Source: Rathayibacter caricis DSM 15933 (GTDB lineage Bacteria > Actinomycetota > Actinomycetes > Actinomycetales > Microbacteriaceae). From it: a stretch of DNA of 64,000 bases. Each line of letters begins with the position of its first letter. Position 1 is the stretch's first letter. This document shows, piece by piece, positions 38,255 through 48,311 of this stretch. Both the position numbers and the translations under genes were made by a program. The stretch lies in the NCBI RefSeq assembly GCF_003044275.1, contig NZ_PZPL01000001.1:2976001-3040000 (forward strand), written 5' to 3'. A model generated the notes under the pieces. That model made no database searches. It saw only the letters and a program-made list of their open reading frames with translations, and had not been told where the DNA came from.

Positions 38255-40378
38255 TCAGTCGACTCCGCGGATCACCGGGTGGTGGAAGGTGTCGCCGAAG
38301 GCCCGCTCGCTCGCGCCCACCCGATCGAGGTAGGGCGTCAGTCCGCCCATCTGGAACGGGTAGCCGGCGCCCAGGATCAGGCACAGGTCGATGTCCTCGG
38401 CGGCGTGGACGACGTCGTCGTTGAGCATCCGCTTCACCTCGTCGGCGAGGCCCGTCTCGACGCGCAGACGCAGCTCCTCGGCGGTCATCGGATCCGTTCC
38501 CCCCGCGACGATCGCCACCGCGCGCTTGTCGACGCCCTTCACGCGGCCCTTCGAGTCGCGCTCGAAGACGTGGCCGAGCTCGGCCAGGCGGTGCAGGTTC
38601 TCGCTGTCGAAGAAGCGGTCGGGGAACGCGGCGTGGTGCGTGTCGAGCACGTGCGCCCCGACCTTCAGCCCGACGAGCTCGAGCAGCTCGAACGGAGTCA
38701 TCGGCAGCCCGAACGGAGCGAGCGACTGCTCGACCACCTCGAACGGCGTGCCGGTGTCGACGGCGTGCATCGCCTCTCCGAGGACCTTCGCGAGGACGCG
38801 GTTCACGACGAAGCCCGGGGTGTCGCGCGTGATGACGGCGTTCTTCTTGAGCTTCGCCGCCGTCACCATCGCGGTCGACAGCGTCTCCTCGTCGGTGAGA
38901 GGAGTCCGGACGACCTCGACGAGCGGCATGACCGCGACCGGGTTGAAGAAGTGGAAGCCGACGAGCCGCTCGGGGTGCTCGAGACGCTCGCCGATCCGCT
39001 CGACCGACAACGACGAGGTGTTGGTCGCCAGGACGGCGGTGGGGGAGACGTACCGCTCGATGTCGGCGAAGACGTCCTGCTTCACCGACAGCTCCTCGAA
39101 GACGGCCTCGATCACCCAGTCGGCGTCGGCGAAATCGGCGCGATCGGTCGTGCCGGTGATGAGACTCCGGAGCCGGTTCGCCTCGTCGGGGGAGACCCGG
39201 CCCTTCGCGAGCAGAGCGTCGATCTCGCCGACGATGCCCGCCACTCCGCGGTCGACCCGCTCCTGGTCGAGGTCGGTGATGACGACGGGCACCTGCAGCC
39301 GTCGGACGAAGAGGAGGGCGAACTGCGTGGCCATCAGCCCCGCGCCGACGACGCCGACCTTCGTGACCGGCTTCGCGAGCGCCTTGTCGGGAGCACCGGC
39401 AGGACGCTTGGCGCGCTTCTGCACGAGGTCGAAGGCGTAGATGCTCGCGCGGAACTGGTCTCCCGAGATCAGATCGGCGAGGGCCTCGTCCTCGGCGGCG
39501 AACCCCTCCTCGCGCGTCGCGCTCTTCGCGCCCTTGAGGAGGTCGAGGGCTCGGTACGGCGAGGCCGCGACGGTCCCGATGCGCGACTCGAGCTGCTTCC
39601 GGGCGATGCCGACGGCGACGTCCCACTTCACCATCCGCTCGAGACGCCCGGGAGCGTTCGGGCGCGAGACGACGACCGTGCCGCCGAGCACGCCGTCGGC
39701 CCAGCGCAGCGAGTCCTCGAGGAACGAGGCGGAGGGGAAGAGCGCATCCGCGATGCCCAGGTCGAGGACCTCGCGGGCCTTGAGGGTCCGGTTGTTCTTG
39801 AGCGGGTTCTCGACCACGACCTTGAGCGCGTTCTCGATGCCGATCAGGTTCGGCAGCAGCCAGCTGCCGCCCCAGCCCGGGATGATGCCGAGGAACACCT
39901 CGGGCAGCCCGAGAGCCGGGATGGAGGCGTCGACGGTGCGGTAGTCGGCGTTGAGCGCGATCTCGGTGCCGCCGCCGAGCGCCAGTCCGTTGATGAACAC
40001 GAAGGACGGGACGCCGAGCTCCGAGAGCATTCCGAGCGTGCGATGGCCGAGCCGCGCCAGCTGGCGGCCGATCTCGCGGCTCGGGATGCTCCCGACCTTG
40101 CTCAGGTCGGCGCCCGCGGCGAGGATGAACGGCTTGCCCGTCACCGCGACGCCCTGGATCGCGCCGGCGGCCGCCCGCTCCTTCTGCGCGATCAGCACGT
40201 CGGCGAGCTCGAAGAGCGATGCCGGACCGAACGTGTTCGGCCGCGTGTGATCGCGGTCGTTGTCGAGGGTGATGAGCGCGAGCACGCGGCCGCCTGCCAG
40301 CGTCACGTCGCGGACGTAGGAGTGGGTGACGACCTCTCCGTCGGAGAGTTCGGCGAGGTCCTCGAAACCGTCGAGCAT
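38255..40378 (-). CDS. fadB: fatty-acid oxidation multifunctional enzyme (enoyl-CoA hydratase / 3-hydroxyacyl-CoA dehydrogenase)
   Basis: 707 aa from the ATG at 40378. The N-terminal crotonase domain (residues about 1-290) shows the oxyanion-hole Gly in AAGADLSKVGS and GLALGGGTEIALNADYR. The C-terminal 3-hydroxyacyl-CoA dehydrogenase has the NAD-binding VGVVGAGLMATQFALLF (about 330), the catalytic LVGFHFFNPVAVMPLVEV and the FVVNRVLAKVLGEA block. It hydrates enoyl-CoA and oxidises 3-hydroxyacyl-CoA in beta-oxidation. Two bases downstream of fadA on the same strand, so they form a fadA-fadB operon encoding the trifunctional pair. Confidence 0.95.
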   Translation of the reverse strand: MLDGFEDLAELSDGEVVTHSYVRDVTLAGGRVLALITLDNDRDHTRPNTFGPASLFELADVLIAQKERAAAGAIQGVAVTGKPFILAAGADLSKVGSIPSREIGRQLARLGHRTLGMLSELGVPSFVFINGLALGGGTEIALNADYRTVDASIPALGLPEVFLGIIPGWGGSWLLPNLIGIENALKVVVENPLKNNRTLKAREVLDLGIADALFPSASFLEDSLRWADGVLGGTVVVSRPNAPGRLERMVKWDVAVGIARKQLESRIGTVAASPYRALDLLKGAKSATREEGFAAEDEALADLISGDQFRASIYAFDLVQKRAKRPAGAPDKALAKPVTKVGVVGAGLMATQFALLFVRRLQVPVVITDLDQERVDRGVAGIVGEIDALLAKGRVSPDEANRLRSLITGTTDRADFADADWVIEAVFEELSVKQDVFADIERYVSPTAVLATNTSSLSVERIGERLEHPERLVGFHFFNPVAVMPLVEVVRTPLTDEETLSTAMVTAAKLKKNAVITRDTPGFVVNRVLAKVLGEAMHAVDTGTPFEVVEQSLAPFGLPMTPFELLELVGLKVGAHVLDTHHAAFPDRFFDSENLHRLAELGHVFERDSKGRVKGVDKRAVAIVAGGTDPMTAEELRLRVETGLADEVKRMLNDDVVHAAEDIDLCLILGAGYPFQMGGLTPYLDRVGASERAFGDTFHHPVIRGVD

Positions 40379-40380
40379 GA

Positions 40381-41595
40381 TCAGCGTCCCTTCCGTCGTG
40401 CGCGCTTGCCGTCGAAGTGCGGGTTCTCCCACACGACGCTCCCGCCCTGCCCCAGGCCCACGCACATGGCGGTGAGGCCGTAGCGCACCTCCGGGTGCGC
40501 CTCGAACTGCCGGGCGAGCTGGATCATCAGCCGCACCCCCGAGGAGGCCAGCGGATGACCGACGGCGATGGCTCCGCCGTACTCGTTCACGCGCGGATCG
40601 TCGTCGTCGATGCCGAAGTGGTCGAGGAAGGACAGCACCTGCACGGCGAAGGCCTCGTTCAGCTCGAAGAGGCCGATGTCCTCGATGGTCAGGCCCGCCT
40701 TGCGCAGCGCCTTCTCGGTGCTCGGGACCGGTCCGATCCCCATGATCTCGGGCTCGACTCCGGCGAAGGCGAAGCTGACGAGACGCATCTTCGTCGACAG
40801 GCCGAGCTCCTTCGCGGCGTCGGCGCTCGCGAGGAGGGAGACGGTCGCGCCGTCGTTGAGCCCGGAGGAGTTGCCGGCGGTCACCCGCCCGTGCGGGCGG
40901 AACGGCGTCCGCAGTCCGGCGAGCCCCTCGAGCGTGGTCTCGGGGCGCGGAGCCTCGTCGGCGGTGGCGAGTCCCCATCCCGCGGCGCTGCGGGTCGCGA
41001 CGGGGATCAGGTCGGGCTGGATGTCACCGGCGGCGTAGGCCGCGGCGAGCTTCTGCTGACTGCGCAGCGCGTAGCGGTCGGAGCGCTCCTTGGTGAGCTG
41101 GGGGAAGCGGTCGTGGATCCGCTCGGCCGTCTTGCCCATGTTCAGCGCCTCGTCGCCCACGAGCCGCTCCGAGAGGAAGCGCGGGTTCGGATCGGCGTTG
41201 AAGCCCATGGGGTGGCGCCCCATGTGCTCGACGCCTCCGGCGAGCACGACGTCGTAGGCACCGAAGGCGATGCCCCCGGCCGTCGTCGTCACGGAGGTCA
41301 TCGCACCTGCGCACATCCGGTCGATCGCGAAGCCGGGGACGGTGCGGGGGAGCCCCGCGAGGAGGGCAGTGGTTCGCCCCAGGGTGAGGCCCTGATCGCC
41401 CTGCTGCGTCGTCGCCGCGATCGCGACCTCGTCGACGCGGTCCTTCGGCAGCGACGGGTTCCGCTCCAGCAGGCCGATCATGGCCTTCACGACCAGGTCG
41501 TCTGCCCGCGTCTGCCAGTACACGCCCTTCTCGCCCGCACGTCCGAACGGAGTACGCACTCCATCGACGAACACGACTTCGGATCTCTCGGCCAC
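40381..41595 (-). CDS. fadA: acetyl-CoA acyltransferase (thiolase)
   Basis: 404 aa from the GTG at 41595, chosen because AGGGAGG lies just upstream. Catalytic Cys95 is in IDRMCAGAMTS, the His in GHPLASSG and the second Cys in AMCVGLGQGGS. It splits 3-ketoacyl-CoA in the last step of beta-oxidation, working with the FadB-like enzyme encoded two bases downstream. It is preceded by rnd with a 74-base gap, so it is likely to have its own promoter there. Length and motifs are those of degradative thiolases. Confidence 0.95.
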   Translation of the reverse strand: MAERSEVVFVDGVRTPFGRAGEKGVYWQTRADDLVVKAMIGLLERNPSLPKDRVDEVAIAATTQQGDQGLTLGRTTALLAGLPRTVPGFAIDRMCAGAMTSVTTTAGGIAFGAYDVVLAGGVEHMGRHPMGFNADPNPRFLSERLVGDEALNMGKTAERIHDRFPQLTKERSDRYALRSQQKLAAAYAAGDIQPDLIPVATRSAAGWGLATADEAPRPETTLEGLAGLRTPFRPHGRVTAGNSSGLNDGATVSLLASADAAKELGLSTKMRLVSFAFAGVEPEIMGIGPVPSTEKALRKAGLTIEDIGLFELNEAFAVQVLSFLDHFGIDDDDPRVNEYGGAIAVGHPLASSGVRLMIQLARQFEAHPEVRYGLTAMCVGLGQGGSVVWENPHFDGKRARRKGR

Positions 41596-41669
41596 AATGC
41601 CTCCCTGGAACTCACGGTCGCCCCGATCGTAGGAAGAGCACGGTCGCCGCCGGAATCCTTTGCCGCTTC

Positions 41670-42869
41670 CTACGAAGCGTTTTCCGTGCTGTCCTCGGCC
41701 GCTTGGGCGGCTTCCACAAACGCGGTCACCAGCGGACCGGAAGTCGCGTCGACCTGCCAGGCGCGCGCTCCACCGCGGCGGAGCTCGGCGGCGACGGTCT
41801 CGGGAGTGAGCGGCTCCGGCGGGTTCCAGGCGAGGCGGCGCAGCAGCTCCGGGGTGAGCAGGTTCTCGACGGGGAGCGAGAGCAGCTCCGCGATCTCGAT
41901 GACCACCGCGCGCGCCGACTTGAGCCGCAGATCCGCGGGCGGATTGCGGTCGCCCCAGGCCCGCGGCGGAGGGAGCGTCTCGACGGCGGGCCGCGTCGCC
42001 GAGGGGAGGTCCTCGGTCGTCATGCCGCGCTGGATGGCCGCCCACCAGCGCTCGACCTCGCCGCGGCTCGCGCGCCCGGTGAAGTCGCGGCGGCCCGAGA
42101 GCTGGCCGAGGCTGGTGGGGATGTTGCGGGACACGGCGACGATCGAGGAGTCGGGGATGAGTCGGCCCGGGGCGATGTCGCGCTCGCGCGCGAACGCGTC
42201 GCGGGCCAGCCAGAGCTCGCGCGCGACGGCGAGGGCGCGCAGGCCGCGGAGGGAGTGCATGCCCGAGAGCCTGCGCCACGGATCCGGGAGCGCCGCCTTG
42301 GGCTGCCGAGCGAGTGTCGCCTCGAACTCCTCGCGCGCGATCCTGGTCTTCCGCGCCTCGATGAGCATCTCCTCCATCCGGTCGCGAAGGTCGACGAGGA
42401 GCTCGACGTCCTTCGCGGCGTAGACGAGCCAGCTCTGGGGAAGGGGGCGGGTCGACCAGTCGGCCGCGGAGTGCTCCTTGGCCAGGTGGATGCCGAGGAG
42501 ATCCTCCACCACCGCGCCGAGGCCCACCTTCGGGAGCCCGAGCAGGCGCGCGGCGAGCTCGGTGTCGAAGATGCGCGTCGGGTCGAGTCCGACCTCGCGC
42601 AGGCAGGCGAGATCCTGGCTGGCCGCGTGCAGCACCCACTCCTCGTCGCCGATGACGTCCTGCAGGGCGTCCATCCGCCCGATCGCCGGAGGATCGAAGA
42701 GGAACGCTCCCGCACCGCGTCGGTAGACCTGGATCAGGTACGCGCGCTGGGAGTAGGTGAAGCCGGACGCGCGCTCCGCGTCGACCGCGACCGGCCCCTC
42801 GCCCGCGGCGAGGGCGTCGACGGCGGTGAGGAACTCGTCGGGAGTGGAGAGGACACGGTAATCAGTCAC
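41670..42869 (-). CDS. rnd: ribonuclease D (HRDC domain exonuclease)
   Basis: 399 aa. The DEDDy exonuclease motifs are present: VAVDAERASGF (D-x-E), LHAASQDLACL (D), and YAAKDVELL (Y-x3-D). The HRDC domain follows (about 210-290, LRALAVARELWLARDAFARE) and a C-terminal extension common in actinobacteria. It trims tRNA and other RNA 3' ends. The ATG at 42869 overlaps the stop of the DUF3000 gene by eight bases, so the two are co-translated. It lies upstream of fadA. Confidence 0.92.
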   Translation of the reverse strand: MTDYRVLSTPDEFLTAVDALAAGEGPVAVDAERASGFTYSQRAYLIQVYRRGAGAFLFDPPAIGRMDALQDVIGDEEWVLHAASQDLACLREVGLDPTRIFDTELAARLLGLPKVGLGAVVEDLLGIHLAKEHSAADWSTRPLPQSWLVYAAKDVELLVDLRDRMEEMLIEARKTRIAREEFEATLARQPKAALPDPWRRLSGMHSLRGLRALAVARELWLARDAFARERDIAPGRLIPDSSIVAVSRNIPTSLGQLSGRRDFTGRASRGEVERWWAAIQRGMTTEDLPSATRPAVETLPPPRAWGDRNPPADLRLKSARAVVIEIAELLSLPVENLLTPELLRRLAWNPPEPLTPETVAAELRRGGARAWQVDATSGPLVTAFVEAAQAAEDSTENAS

Positions 42870-43461
42870 GGTTGTTCCGTCGGAAGGCGAGTGAGGTCAC
42901 ACCGTCGCTCGATACGGGCGGGAGACCCGCGAGCATGCACAACAGCTCCCCCCAGCCTTCCACGTGTGCGGCGAGCTGCGCATCATCGGGGCTCCAGGAG
43001 GCGCGGATCTCGATCTGCGCTCCGTCTCCCTGGGCGGCGAGCTCGCCGAATCCGGTGGAGAGGACCTTCGTCGCCGTGCCCGAGGCGGCGTGGTAGGCGG
43101 CTCCGCGGGCGTCGAGGGCGTCGATGAGCCACGACCACGCGACCTCGGCCAGGAAGGGGTCGGTGCCGATCTCGACCTCGAGCGGCGCCTGGGCGAAGCA
43201 GACGACGCGGAAGGCGCCGCCCCACTGCTCGGGCTCCTCGGGGTCGTGCAGCAGGATGAAGCGGCCCGTTCCCAGCTCGGAGTCGCGTCCGTGCGCGTGC
43301 GGCGACACGTCGCCCGAGAGCGCCAGTGCGTACGGCGCGAGCCCGGTGGGGGACGGGATCTCGGACACGGTGAGCTCGGAACGGGTCGAGACCGCGCGGA
43401 TCGCCTCCGTCGCGGCCCGGAACTCCTCCGGAGGCTGAGACGGCGCTGGGAAGTCGGGCAC
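42862..43461 (-). CDS. DUF3000 family protein
   Basis: 199 aa. The family pattern is visible: FRAATEAIRAVSTRSELTVSEI at the N-terminus, APYALALSGDVS, then GRFILLHDPEEPEQWGGAFRVV and a C-terminal EVAWSWLIDALDARGAAYH. Soluble, beta-rich, with no catalytic motif seen. DUF3000 is found only in actinobacteria, nearly always in front of rnd, as here; its role is unknown. Its 3' end overlaps the rnd start by eight bases. It is divergent from the hydrolase gene at 43485 with 23 bases between, so promoters overlap. Confidence 0.92.
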   Translation of the reverse strand: MPDFPAPSQPPEEFRAATEAIRAVSTRSELTVSEIPSPTGLAPYALALSGDVSPHAHGRDSELGTGRFILLHDPEEPEQWGGAFRVVCFAQAPLEVEIGTDPFLAEVAWSWLIDALDARGAAYHAASGTATKVLSTGFGELAAQGDGAQIEIRASWSPDDAQLAAHVEGWGELLCMLAGLPPVSSDGVTSLAFRRNNRD

Positions 43462-43484
43462 GTTCCGAAGACTAGAGTTCCGGC

Positions 43485-44702
43485 ATGCCCGATGCCCGCA
43501 GGCACGCCGCGGAGGGCGGTCGGCGCACCGGCGCCCTCCTGCTCGCCCTCGTCGCCCTCCCCGCTCTCGCCTCCGCCGTCGCGCTCGGCACCTCCGCCCT
43601 CGTCACCGCCTTCGTGCGCGGAGTGGTCATCCCGCCCTCGCGACGGAGCGAGGACGCCCGCGTGCTCGACGTGCGTCCCGCCGCCCGCGAGATCGTCCTC
43701 GCCGCCGACGCCGACACGACCGTGCACGGCGGCTTCAGCCTCTGGTTCGACGGCGGCCGCGGTCATGCGCGCATCGGTCGCGTGCTCGCGACGGGGCAGG
43801 GGCGCGTGGTGCGGGAGCTCGGCACCGTGGACCGGGGGACCCTGCGGCCGGGGGCTCGGGGCCGCATCAACGGCTGGCTGCTCCTCTCCCCCCGGGAGAC
43901 GGGGCTGCCCTTCAGCTCCGAGCAGGTGCCGACGCAGTACGGGCCCGCACCCGCCTGGCTCTTCCCGGCGGGTGACGGCGGCACGTGGGCGATCCACGTG
44001 CACGGCCGGGCGACGCACCGCGAGGAGACCCTGCGCGGTGTGGCCGTGTTCCATCGGGCCGGGCTGAGCTCGCTGGTCGTCTCGTACCGCAACGACGGCG
44101 ACGCTCCGTCGAGTCCGGACGGCCGCTACGGGCTGGGCGACACGGAGTGGCGGGACGTCGACGCGGCGATCCGCTTCGCGCACCGGCGCGGTGCCCGCTC
44201 CGTCGTGCTGGTCGGCTGGTCGATGGGCGGGGCGATCTCGCTGCAGACCGCGCTGCGCTCCTCCCTGCGCCACCTGATCGCCGGGGTGGTCCTGGACTCG
44301 CCCGTGATCGACTGGCGTGAGACGCTGCGCGGTCAGGCGCGGCTCCGGCGACTCCCTCCCGTGATCGCCGCTCTGGCGCTGACTGCGATGCAGCTCCCGT
44401 GGTCGACGGCCGTCACGGGGCAGAGCGAGCTGATACCGCTCCAGAACCTGGACCTCGTGGCGCGTGCCGCCGAGCTCACGACTCCGGTGCTGCTGCTGCA
44501 CAGCGTCGACGACGACTTCGTGCCGAGCGCACCCTCCGAGGCACTCGCCGCCGCCCGGCCCGACCTCGTCGAGCTCGTGCTGGTGCACGGCGCCCGGCAC
44601 ACCCGGATCTGGAACGACGATCCCGTGCGCTGGGAGCAGGCCGTCGCGCAGTGGCTCGACCGGCGGGGGATCAGCGGATCCGCGTCCAGCGCGCGTACGT
44701 GA
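43485..44702 (+). CDS. alpha/beta hydrolase, membrane-anchored
   Basis: 405 aa. An N-terminal membrane segment or signal anchor (residues about 15-45, LLLALVALPALASAVALGTSAL). The hydrolase domain has the nucleophile elbow GWSMGGAIS with Ser at about residue 247, an acid in LLLHSVDDDFVPS (Asp) and the His in VHGARHTRIW. The catalytic triad is therefore complete. Likely an esterase or peptidase-like serine hydrolase acting at the membrane or outside; substrate unknown. Its 3' end overlaps the RibD-C gene on the other strand by 32 bases. It is divergent from the DUF3000 gene. Confidence 0.85.
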   Translation: MPDARRHAAEGGRRTGALLLALVALPALASAVALGTSALVTAFVRGVVIPPSRRSEDARVLDVRPAAREIVLAADADTTVHGGFSLWFDGGRGHARIGRVLATGQGRVVRELGTVDRGTLRPGARGRINGWLLLSPRETGLPFSSEQVPTQYGPAPAWLFPAGDGGTWAIHVHGRATHREETLRGVAVFHRAGLSSLVVSYRNDGDAPSSPDGRYGLGDTEWRDVDAAIRFAHRRGARSVVLVGWSMGGAISLQTALRSSLRHLIAGVVLDSPVIDWRETLRGQARLRRLPPVIAALALTAMQLPWSTAVTGQSELIPLQNLDLVARAAELTTPVLLLHSVDDDFVPSAPSEALAAARPDLVELVLVHGARHTRIWNDDPVRWEQAVAQWLDRRGISGSASSART

Positions 44703-45375
44703 ATCCGGCGTCGTCGACCGCGAGCCGCTCGAGCGCGTAGCTCTCGTCGACCGCCGCATCCGTCGTCGCGACGGGAAGCCCGGGGAGGACGACGCGCGGG
44801 GCGGTCGTCAGGCAGATCTCGTCGACGAGCCCGGCCGCCAGGAACTGACCCGACAGGGAGGCTCCTCCTTCGCAGACGACGCGCTCGAGCCCGAGGGCGG
44901 CGAGGGCGGCGAGCATCTCCGCCGGGCTCATCCGACCGTCGACGGCGGGGACGCGCACCACCTCGACCCCGGGCGGCAGGGGCCCGGTGGCGGCGAGCGA
45001 CTCCGGGACGAGCAGCAGCACGCGGGCGCCGTCCTGCAGACGCAGCCGGTGGCCGGCGAGGTCGCCGCGCGACGAGACGACGGCAAGCGGGACGCGCCGG
45101 GGGACCCGGTAGCCCTCGGCCCGCACGCTCGCGGCGCCCACGAGGACCACCTGCGCCTGCGCCCGGATCACACCGAGGATCGTGCGGTCGACGCGGTTGG
45201 TGAGGGTCTCGCTCGTGCCGTCCGAGCCGATGCTCGACCCGTTGACGCTCGCGATCATGTTGAGGCGGACGCGGACCGCGTCCGACGGCCGGTAGGCGTC
45301 CTCGATCGCTGCCCTCGCGCCGTCGTCCTCCAGCCGCACCGCGGGTCCGCCGGGGACGAGCGGCTGCAGGATCAC
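44671..45375 (-). CDS. RibD C-terminal reductase-like protein
   Basis: 234 aa from the GTG at 45375, which forms a GTGA overlap with the sufE-like gene stop. The RibD-C fold is seen: RVRLNMIASVNGSSIGSDG, VVLVGAASVRAEGY, and ERVVCEGGASLSGQFLAAG with the NADPH-binding CEGG motif near the C-terminus. It is a stand-alone pyrimidine reductase-type domain without the RibD deaminase half, so it need not act in riboflavin synthesis. It sits after the SufE-like gene in one transcript. It overlaps the hydrolase gene at its 3' end. Confidence 0.88.
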   Translation of the reverse strand: MILQPLVPGGPAVRLEDDGARAAIEDAYRPSDAVRVRLNMIASVNGSSIGSDGTSETLTNRVDRTILGVIRAQAQVVLVGAASVRAEGYRVPRRVPLAVVSSRGDLAGHRLRLQDGARVLLLVPESLAATGPLPPGVEVVRVPAVDGRMSPAEMLAALAALGLERVVCEGGASLSGQFLAAGLVDEICLTTAPRVVLPGLPVATTDAAVDESYALERLAVDDAGFTYARWTRIR

Positions 45376-45827
45376 GCGGCCGCATGCGCGCGGATCTGGC
45401 GCTTCGTACGGCCGAGCAGCGCGCTCATCCCCCGCAGACGTAGCGGCGAGACCGCCTCCGAGAGTCCGATCGTCTGCGGGAAGTCGTCGGGCACGGCGAG
45501 GACCTGCTCCGGGGTCAGCCCGTCGAGGCCCTGCGCGAGGATCGAGGCGAAGCCTCGGGTCGTCGGCGCCTCGCGCGGCGCGGTCGCGTGCAGGTGGATC
45601 ACGTCGCCCGCGAACTCGACGACGATGAAGACGGGGGACTGGCACTCCTCGACCCGCTCGAACAGGTCGGGGTGGTCGCGGTAGCGCTCGGGCAGCTCGG
45701 GCAGCTCGTTCGAGAACTCGAGGAGGAGCTGGAGCCGCTCCGGCTTCTCGAGGGCGAGGAACTCGTCGCGGATCTCGCGGAGGGCGTCGGGCAGCAGGTC
45801 GTCGGTCGGCACCGTGTCGGAAGTCAT
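45372..45827 (-). CDS. sufE: SufE-like sulfur acceptor protein
   Basis: 151 aa, with the SufE pattern: LPDALREIRDEFLALEKPER in the N-terminal helices, RVEECQSPVFIVVE with the active Cys, and TRGFASILAQGLDGLTPEQV. It accepts sulfur from the cysteine desulfurase SufS for Fe-S cluster assembly, or from the rhodanese encoded upstream. Start at the ATG at 45827. The RibD-C gene follows with a four-base overlap. The rhodanese gene upstream (45889) is separated by a strong terminator, so SufE has its own promoter there. Confidence 0.9.
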   Translation of the reverse strand: MTSDTVPTDDLLPDALREIRDEFLALEKPERLQLLLEFSNELPELPERYRDHPDLFERVEECQSPVFIVVEFAGDVIHLHATAPREAPTTRGFASILAQGLDGLTPEQVLAVPDDFPQTIGLSEAVSPLRLRGMSALLGRTKRQIRAHAAA

Positions 45828-45847
45828 CGTGTCGATTCTCTCACCGC

Positions 45848-45882
45848 GTGAGGCCCCGACCGCGGAACGGTCGGGGCCTCAC
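45848..45882 (-). terminator. terminator hairpin after the rhodanese gene
   Basis: A perfect 15-base stem, GTGAGGCCCCGACCG (45848-45862) and CGGTCGGGGCCTCAC (45868-45882), with a 5-base loop. It begins six bases after the rhodanese stop (reading the minus strand) and lies 20 bases before the sufE start. It probably ends rhodanese transcription. No T-run. Confidence 0.8.
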
Positions 45883-45888
45883 GGACGG

Positions 45889-46791
<903 letters not shown>

Positions 46792-47021
46792 GGAGGACCT
46801 CCAGGGTGGTGCGCGGAGCGCGGGCGTGAATCCAGGAGCGGGCTACGCTGGAGCCCGCCCTTCAGCGACAGTACGCGCCCCCGAGCGCGGGTGCACGGAA
46901 GGGGCCGTAAGAGTTCGACACAGAGCCGTCCGGGTCCTCCACGGAGTCCCGCGGCCCGTGCCGCACGGTTCGATGCAGAGTCAGACAGAGCGGCCGGAAC
47001 CCTCCGGACGCACGATGCGAG
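46792..47021. other. 230-base divergent intergenic region (sseA / zapE)
   Basis: No gene seen. The sequence contains small hairpins such as GCGGGCT / AGCCCGC at about 46843-46861 and is otherwise GC-rich. It must carry the promoters of sseA and zapE. I could not place a -10 or -35 with any confidence. Confidence 0.4.
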
Positions 47022-48086
47022 GTGCGCGTGATCCCCGACGACGTCCGTTCGACGAGCAGCCTCACGACTCGCTCGCCCCAGATCAGCGGGCACGAGATCG
47101 CGTCGACCCTCGTGCCGCCGCGCCAGTTCGAGGGCGCGACCTTCGAGAGCTACCGCCCCGACCCGGAGTACCCGTCCCAGGCGGAGGCGGTCGAGGCGCT
47201 GCGTGTATTCGCCGCCGGCGGCGGCTCCCGCGGGGGCGGCGGCGGGTTCTTCGGCTTCGGCCGGAAGAAGGCCCCGGAGGTGAAGCCGGGCGTGTACCTC
47301 GACGGAGGGTTCGGCGTCGGCAAGACGCACCTCCTCGCCGCGATCTGGCACGCGGTGCCGGGCCGCACCTACTTCGGCACGTTCATCGAGTACACCGCCC
47401 TCGTCGGCGCGCTCGGGTACGCGGCGACGGTGTCGCTCCTGAAGGGCTCCGCCCTCCTCTGCATCGACGAGTTCGAGCTCGACGACCCGGGTGACACGAT
47501 GCTGATGACCCGCCTGCTGGGCGAGCTCGTCGCCTCCGGCACCCGGATCGCGGCGACCTCGAACACCCCGCCGAACGCACTCGGCGAGGGCCGGTTCGCG
47601 GCCGCCGACTTCCTCCGCGAGATCCACGCGATGGCGGAGCACTTCCAGACGATGCGGATCGACGGCACGGACTACCGCCGTCGCGACATCGAGGGCCACG
47701 CCGTCACCCGGACCGATGCCGAGATCGCCGAGGCCCTCGCGCAGGCGCCGACCGATGCCGTCGTCACCGACGACTCCTTCCGCGCGGCCGTGGACCACCT
47801 CGGCTCCGTGCACCCCTCGCGCTACATCAAGGTGATCGACGGAGTGGATGCGATCGTGCTGCGCGACGTCGTGGCGTTGACCGACCAGACCGACGCGCTG
47901 CGCCTCGTCGCCTTCATCGACCGCGTCTACGACGCGCAGATCCCGGTGCTCGCCTCGGGCGTGCCGCTCGACGAGGTCTTCGGGGGCGACATGCTCAGCG
48001 GCGGCTACCGCAAGAAGTACCTCCGCTCGATGTCCCGGCTCATCGCGCTGACGAGCATGGCGGCGTTCGCGGCGCCGTCTTCGTAG
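47022..48086 (+). CDS. zapE: cell division protein ZapE (AFG1-like ATPase)
   Basis: 354 aa from the GTG at 47022 (an in-frame GTG at 47028 is an alternative). AFG1 family AAA-like ATPase: Walker A in DGGFGVGKTHLLAA, Walker B in LLCIDEFELDDPG, sensor region ATSNTPPNALGEG, and FLREIHAMAEHFQTMRIDG after it. An Arg finger is likely in the DYRRRDIEG segment. A Gly-rich insertion (about residues 66-76) is lineage-specific. In proteobacteria ZapE modulates FtsZ ring stability; in actinobacteria the role is inferred by homology. It is divergent from sseA and upstream of amtB. Confidence 0.9.
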   Translation: MRVIPDDVRSTSSLTTRSPQISGHEIASTLVPPRQFEGATFESYRPDPEYPSQAEAVEALRVFAAGGGSRGGGGGFFGFGRKKAPEVKPGVYLDGGFGVGKTHLLAAIWHAVPGRTYFGTFIEYTALVGALGYAATVSLLKGSALLCIDEFELDDPGDTMLMTRLLGELVASGTRIAATSNTPPNALGEGRFAAADFLREIHAMAEHFQTMRIDGTDYRRRDIEGHAVTRTDAEIAEALAQAPTDAVVTDDSFRAAVDHLGSVHPSRYIKVIDGVDAIVLRDVVALTDQTDALRLVAFIDRVYDAQIPVLASGVPLDEVFGGDMLSGGYRKKYLRSMSRLIALTSMAAFAAPSS

Positions 48087-48143
48087 GATCCGAGCCCCAT
48101 CGGAGGGTCCGAGTCGTTCCGCAGAGCGCTCCGGCAGGTCCGT

Positions 48144-48212
48144 GTAACGCGTTGTTCACACGAATCGCTTCCCTGTAACGCGCCCGAAACGCGGCGCCCC
48201 TCGGAACGAAAC
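48144..48212 (+). promoter_or_regulatory. GlnR-type half-sites upstream of amtB
   Basis: GTAAC-N6-GAAAC at 48175-48190 matches the GlnR consensus GTnAC-N6-GAAAC exactly. A third half-site, GAAAC, lies at 48208-48212, in phase at 33 bases (three turns). Upstream there is GTAAC-N6-TTCAC at 48144-48159, partly matching. The nearest site ends 99 bases before the amtB ATG. The same type of array precedes glnA. Control of amtB by a GlnR-like regulator under nitrogen limitation is inferred. Confidence 0.6.
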
Positions 48213-48311
48213 GTCGCACGGCCAGACTGTCCGCGTACTCAAGCGACTCGACTCCGCTGACGCCCAGGCGTTCTCCGGGTCGCTCCTGCGCACCCGAAGA
48301 AAGGTTTCAGA

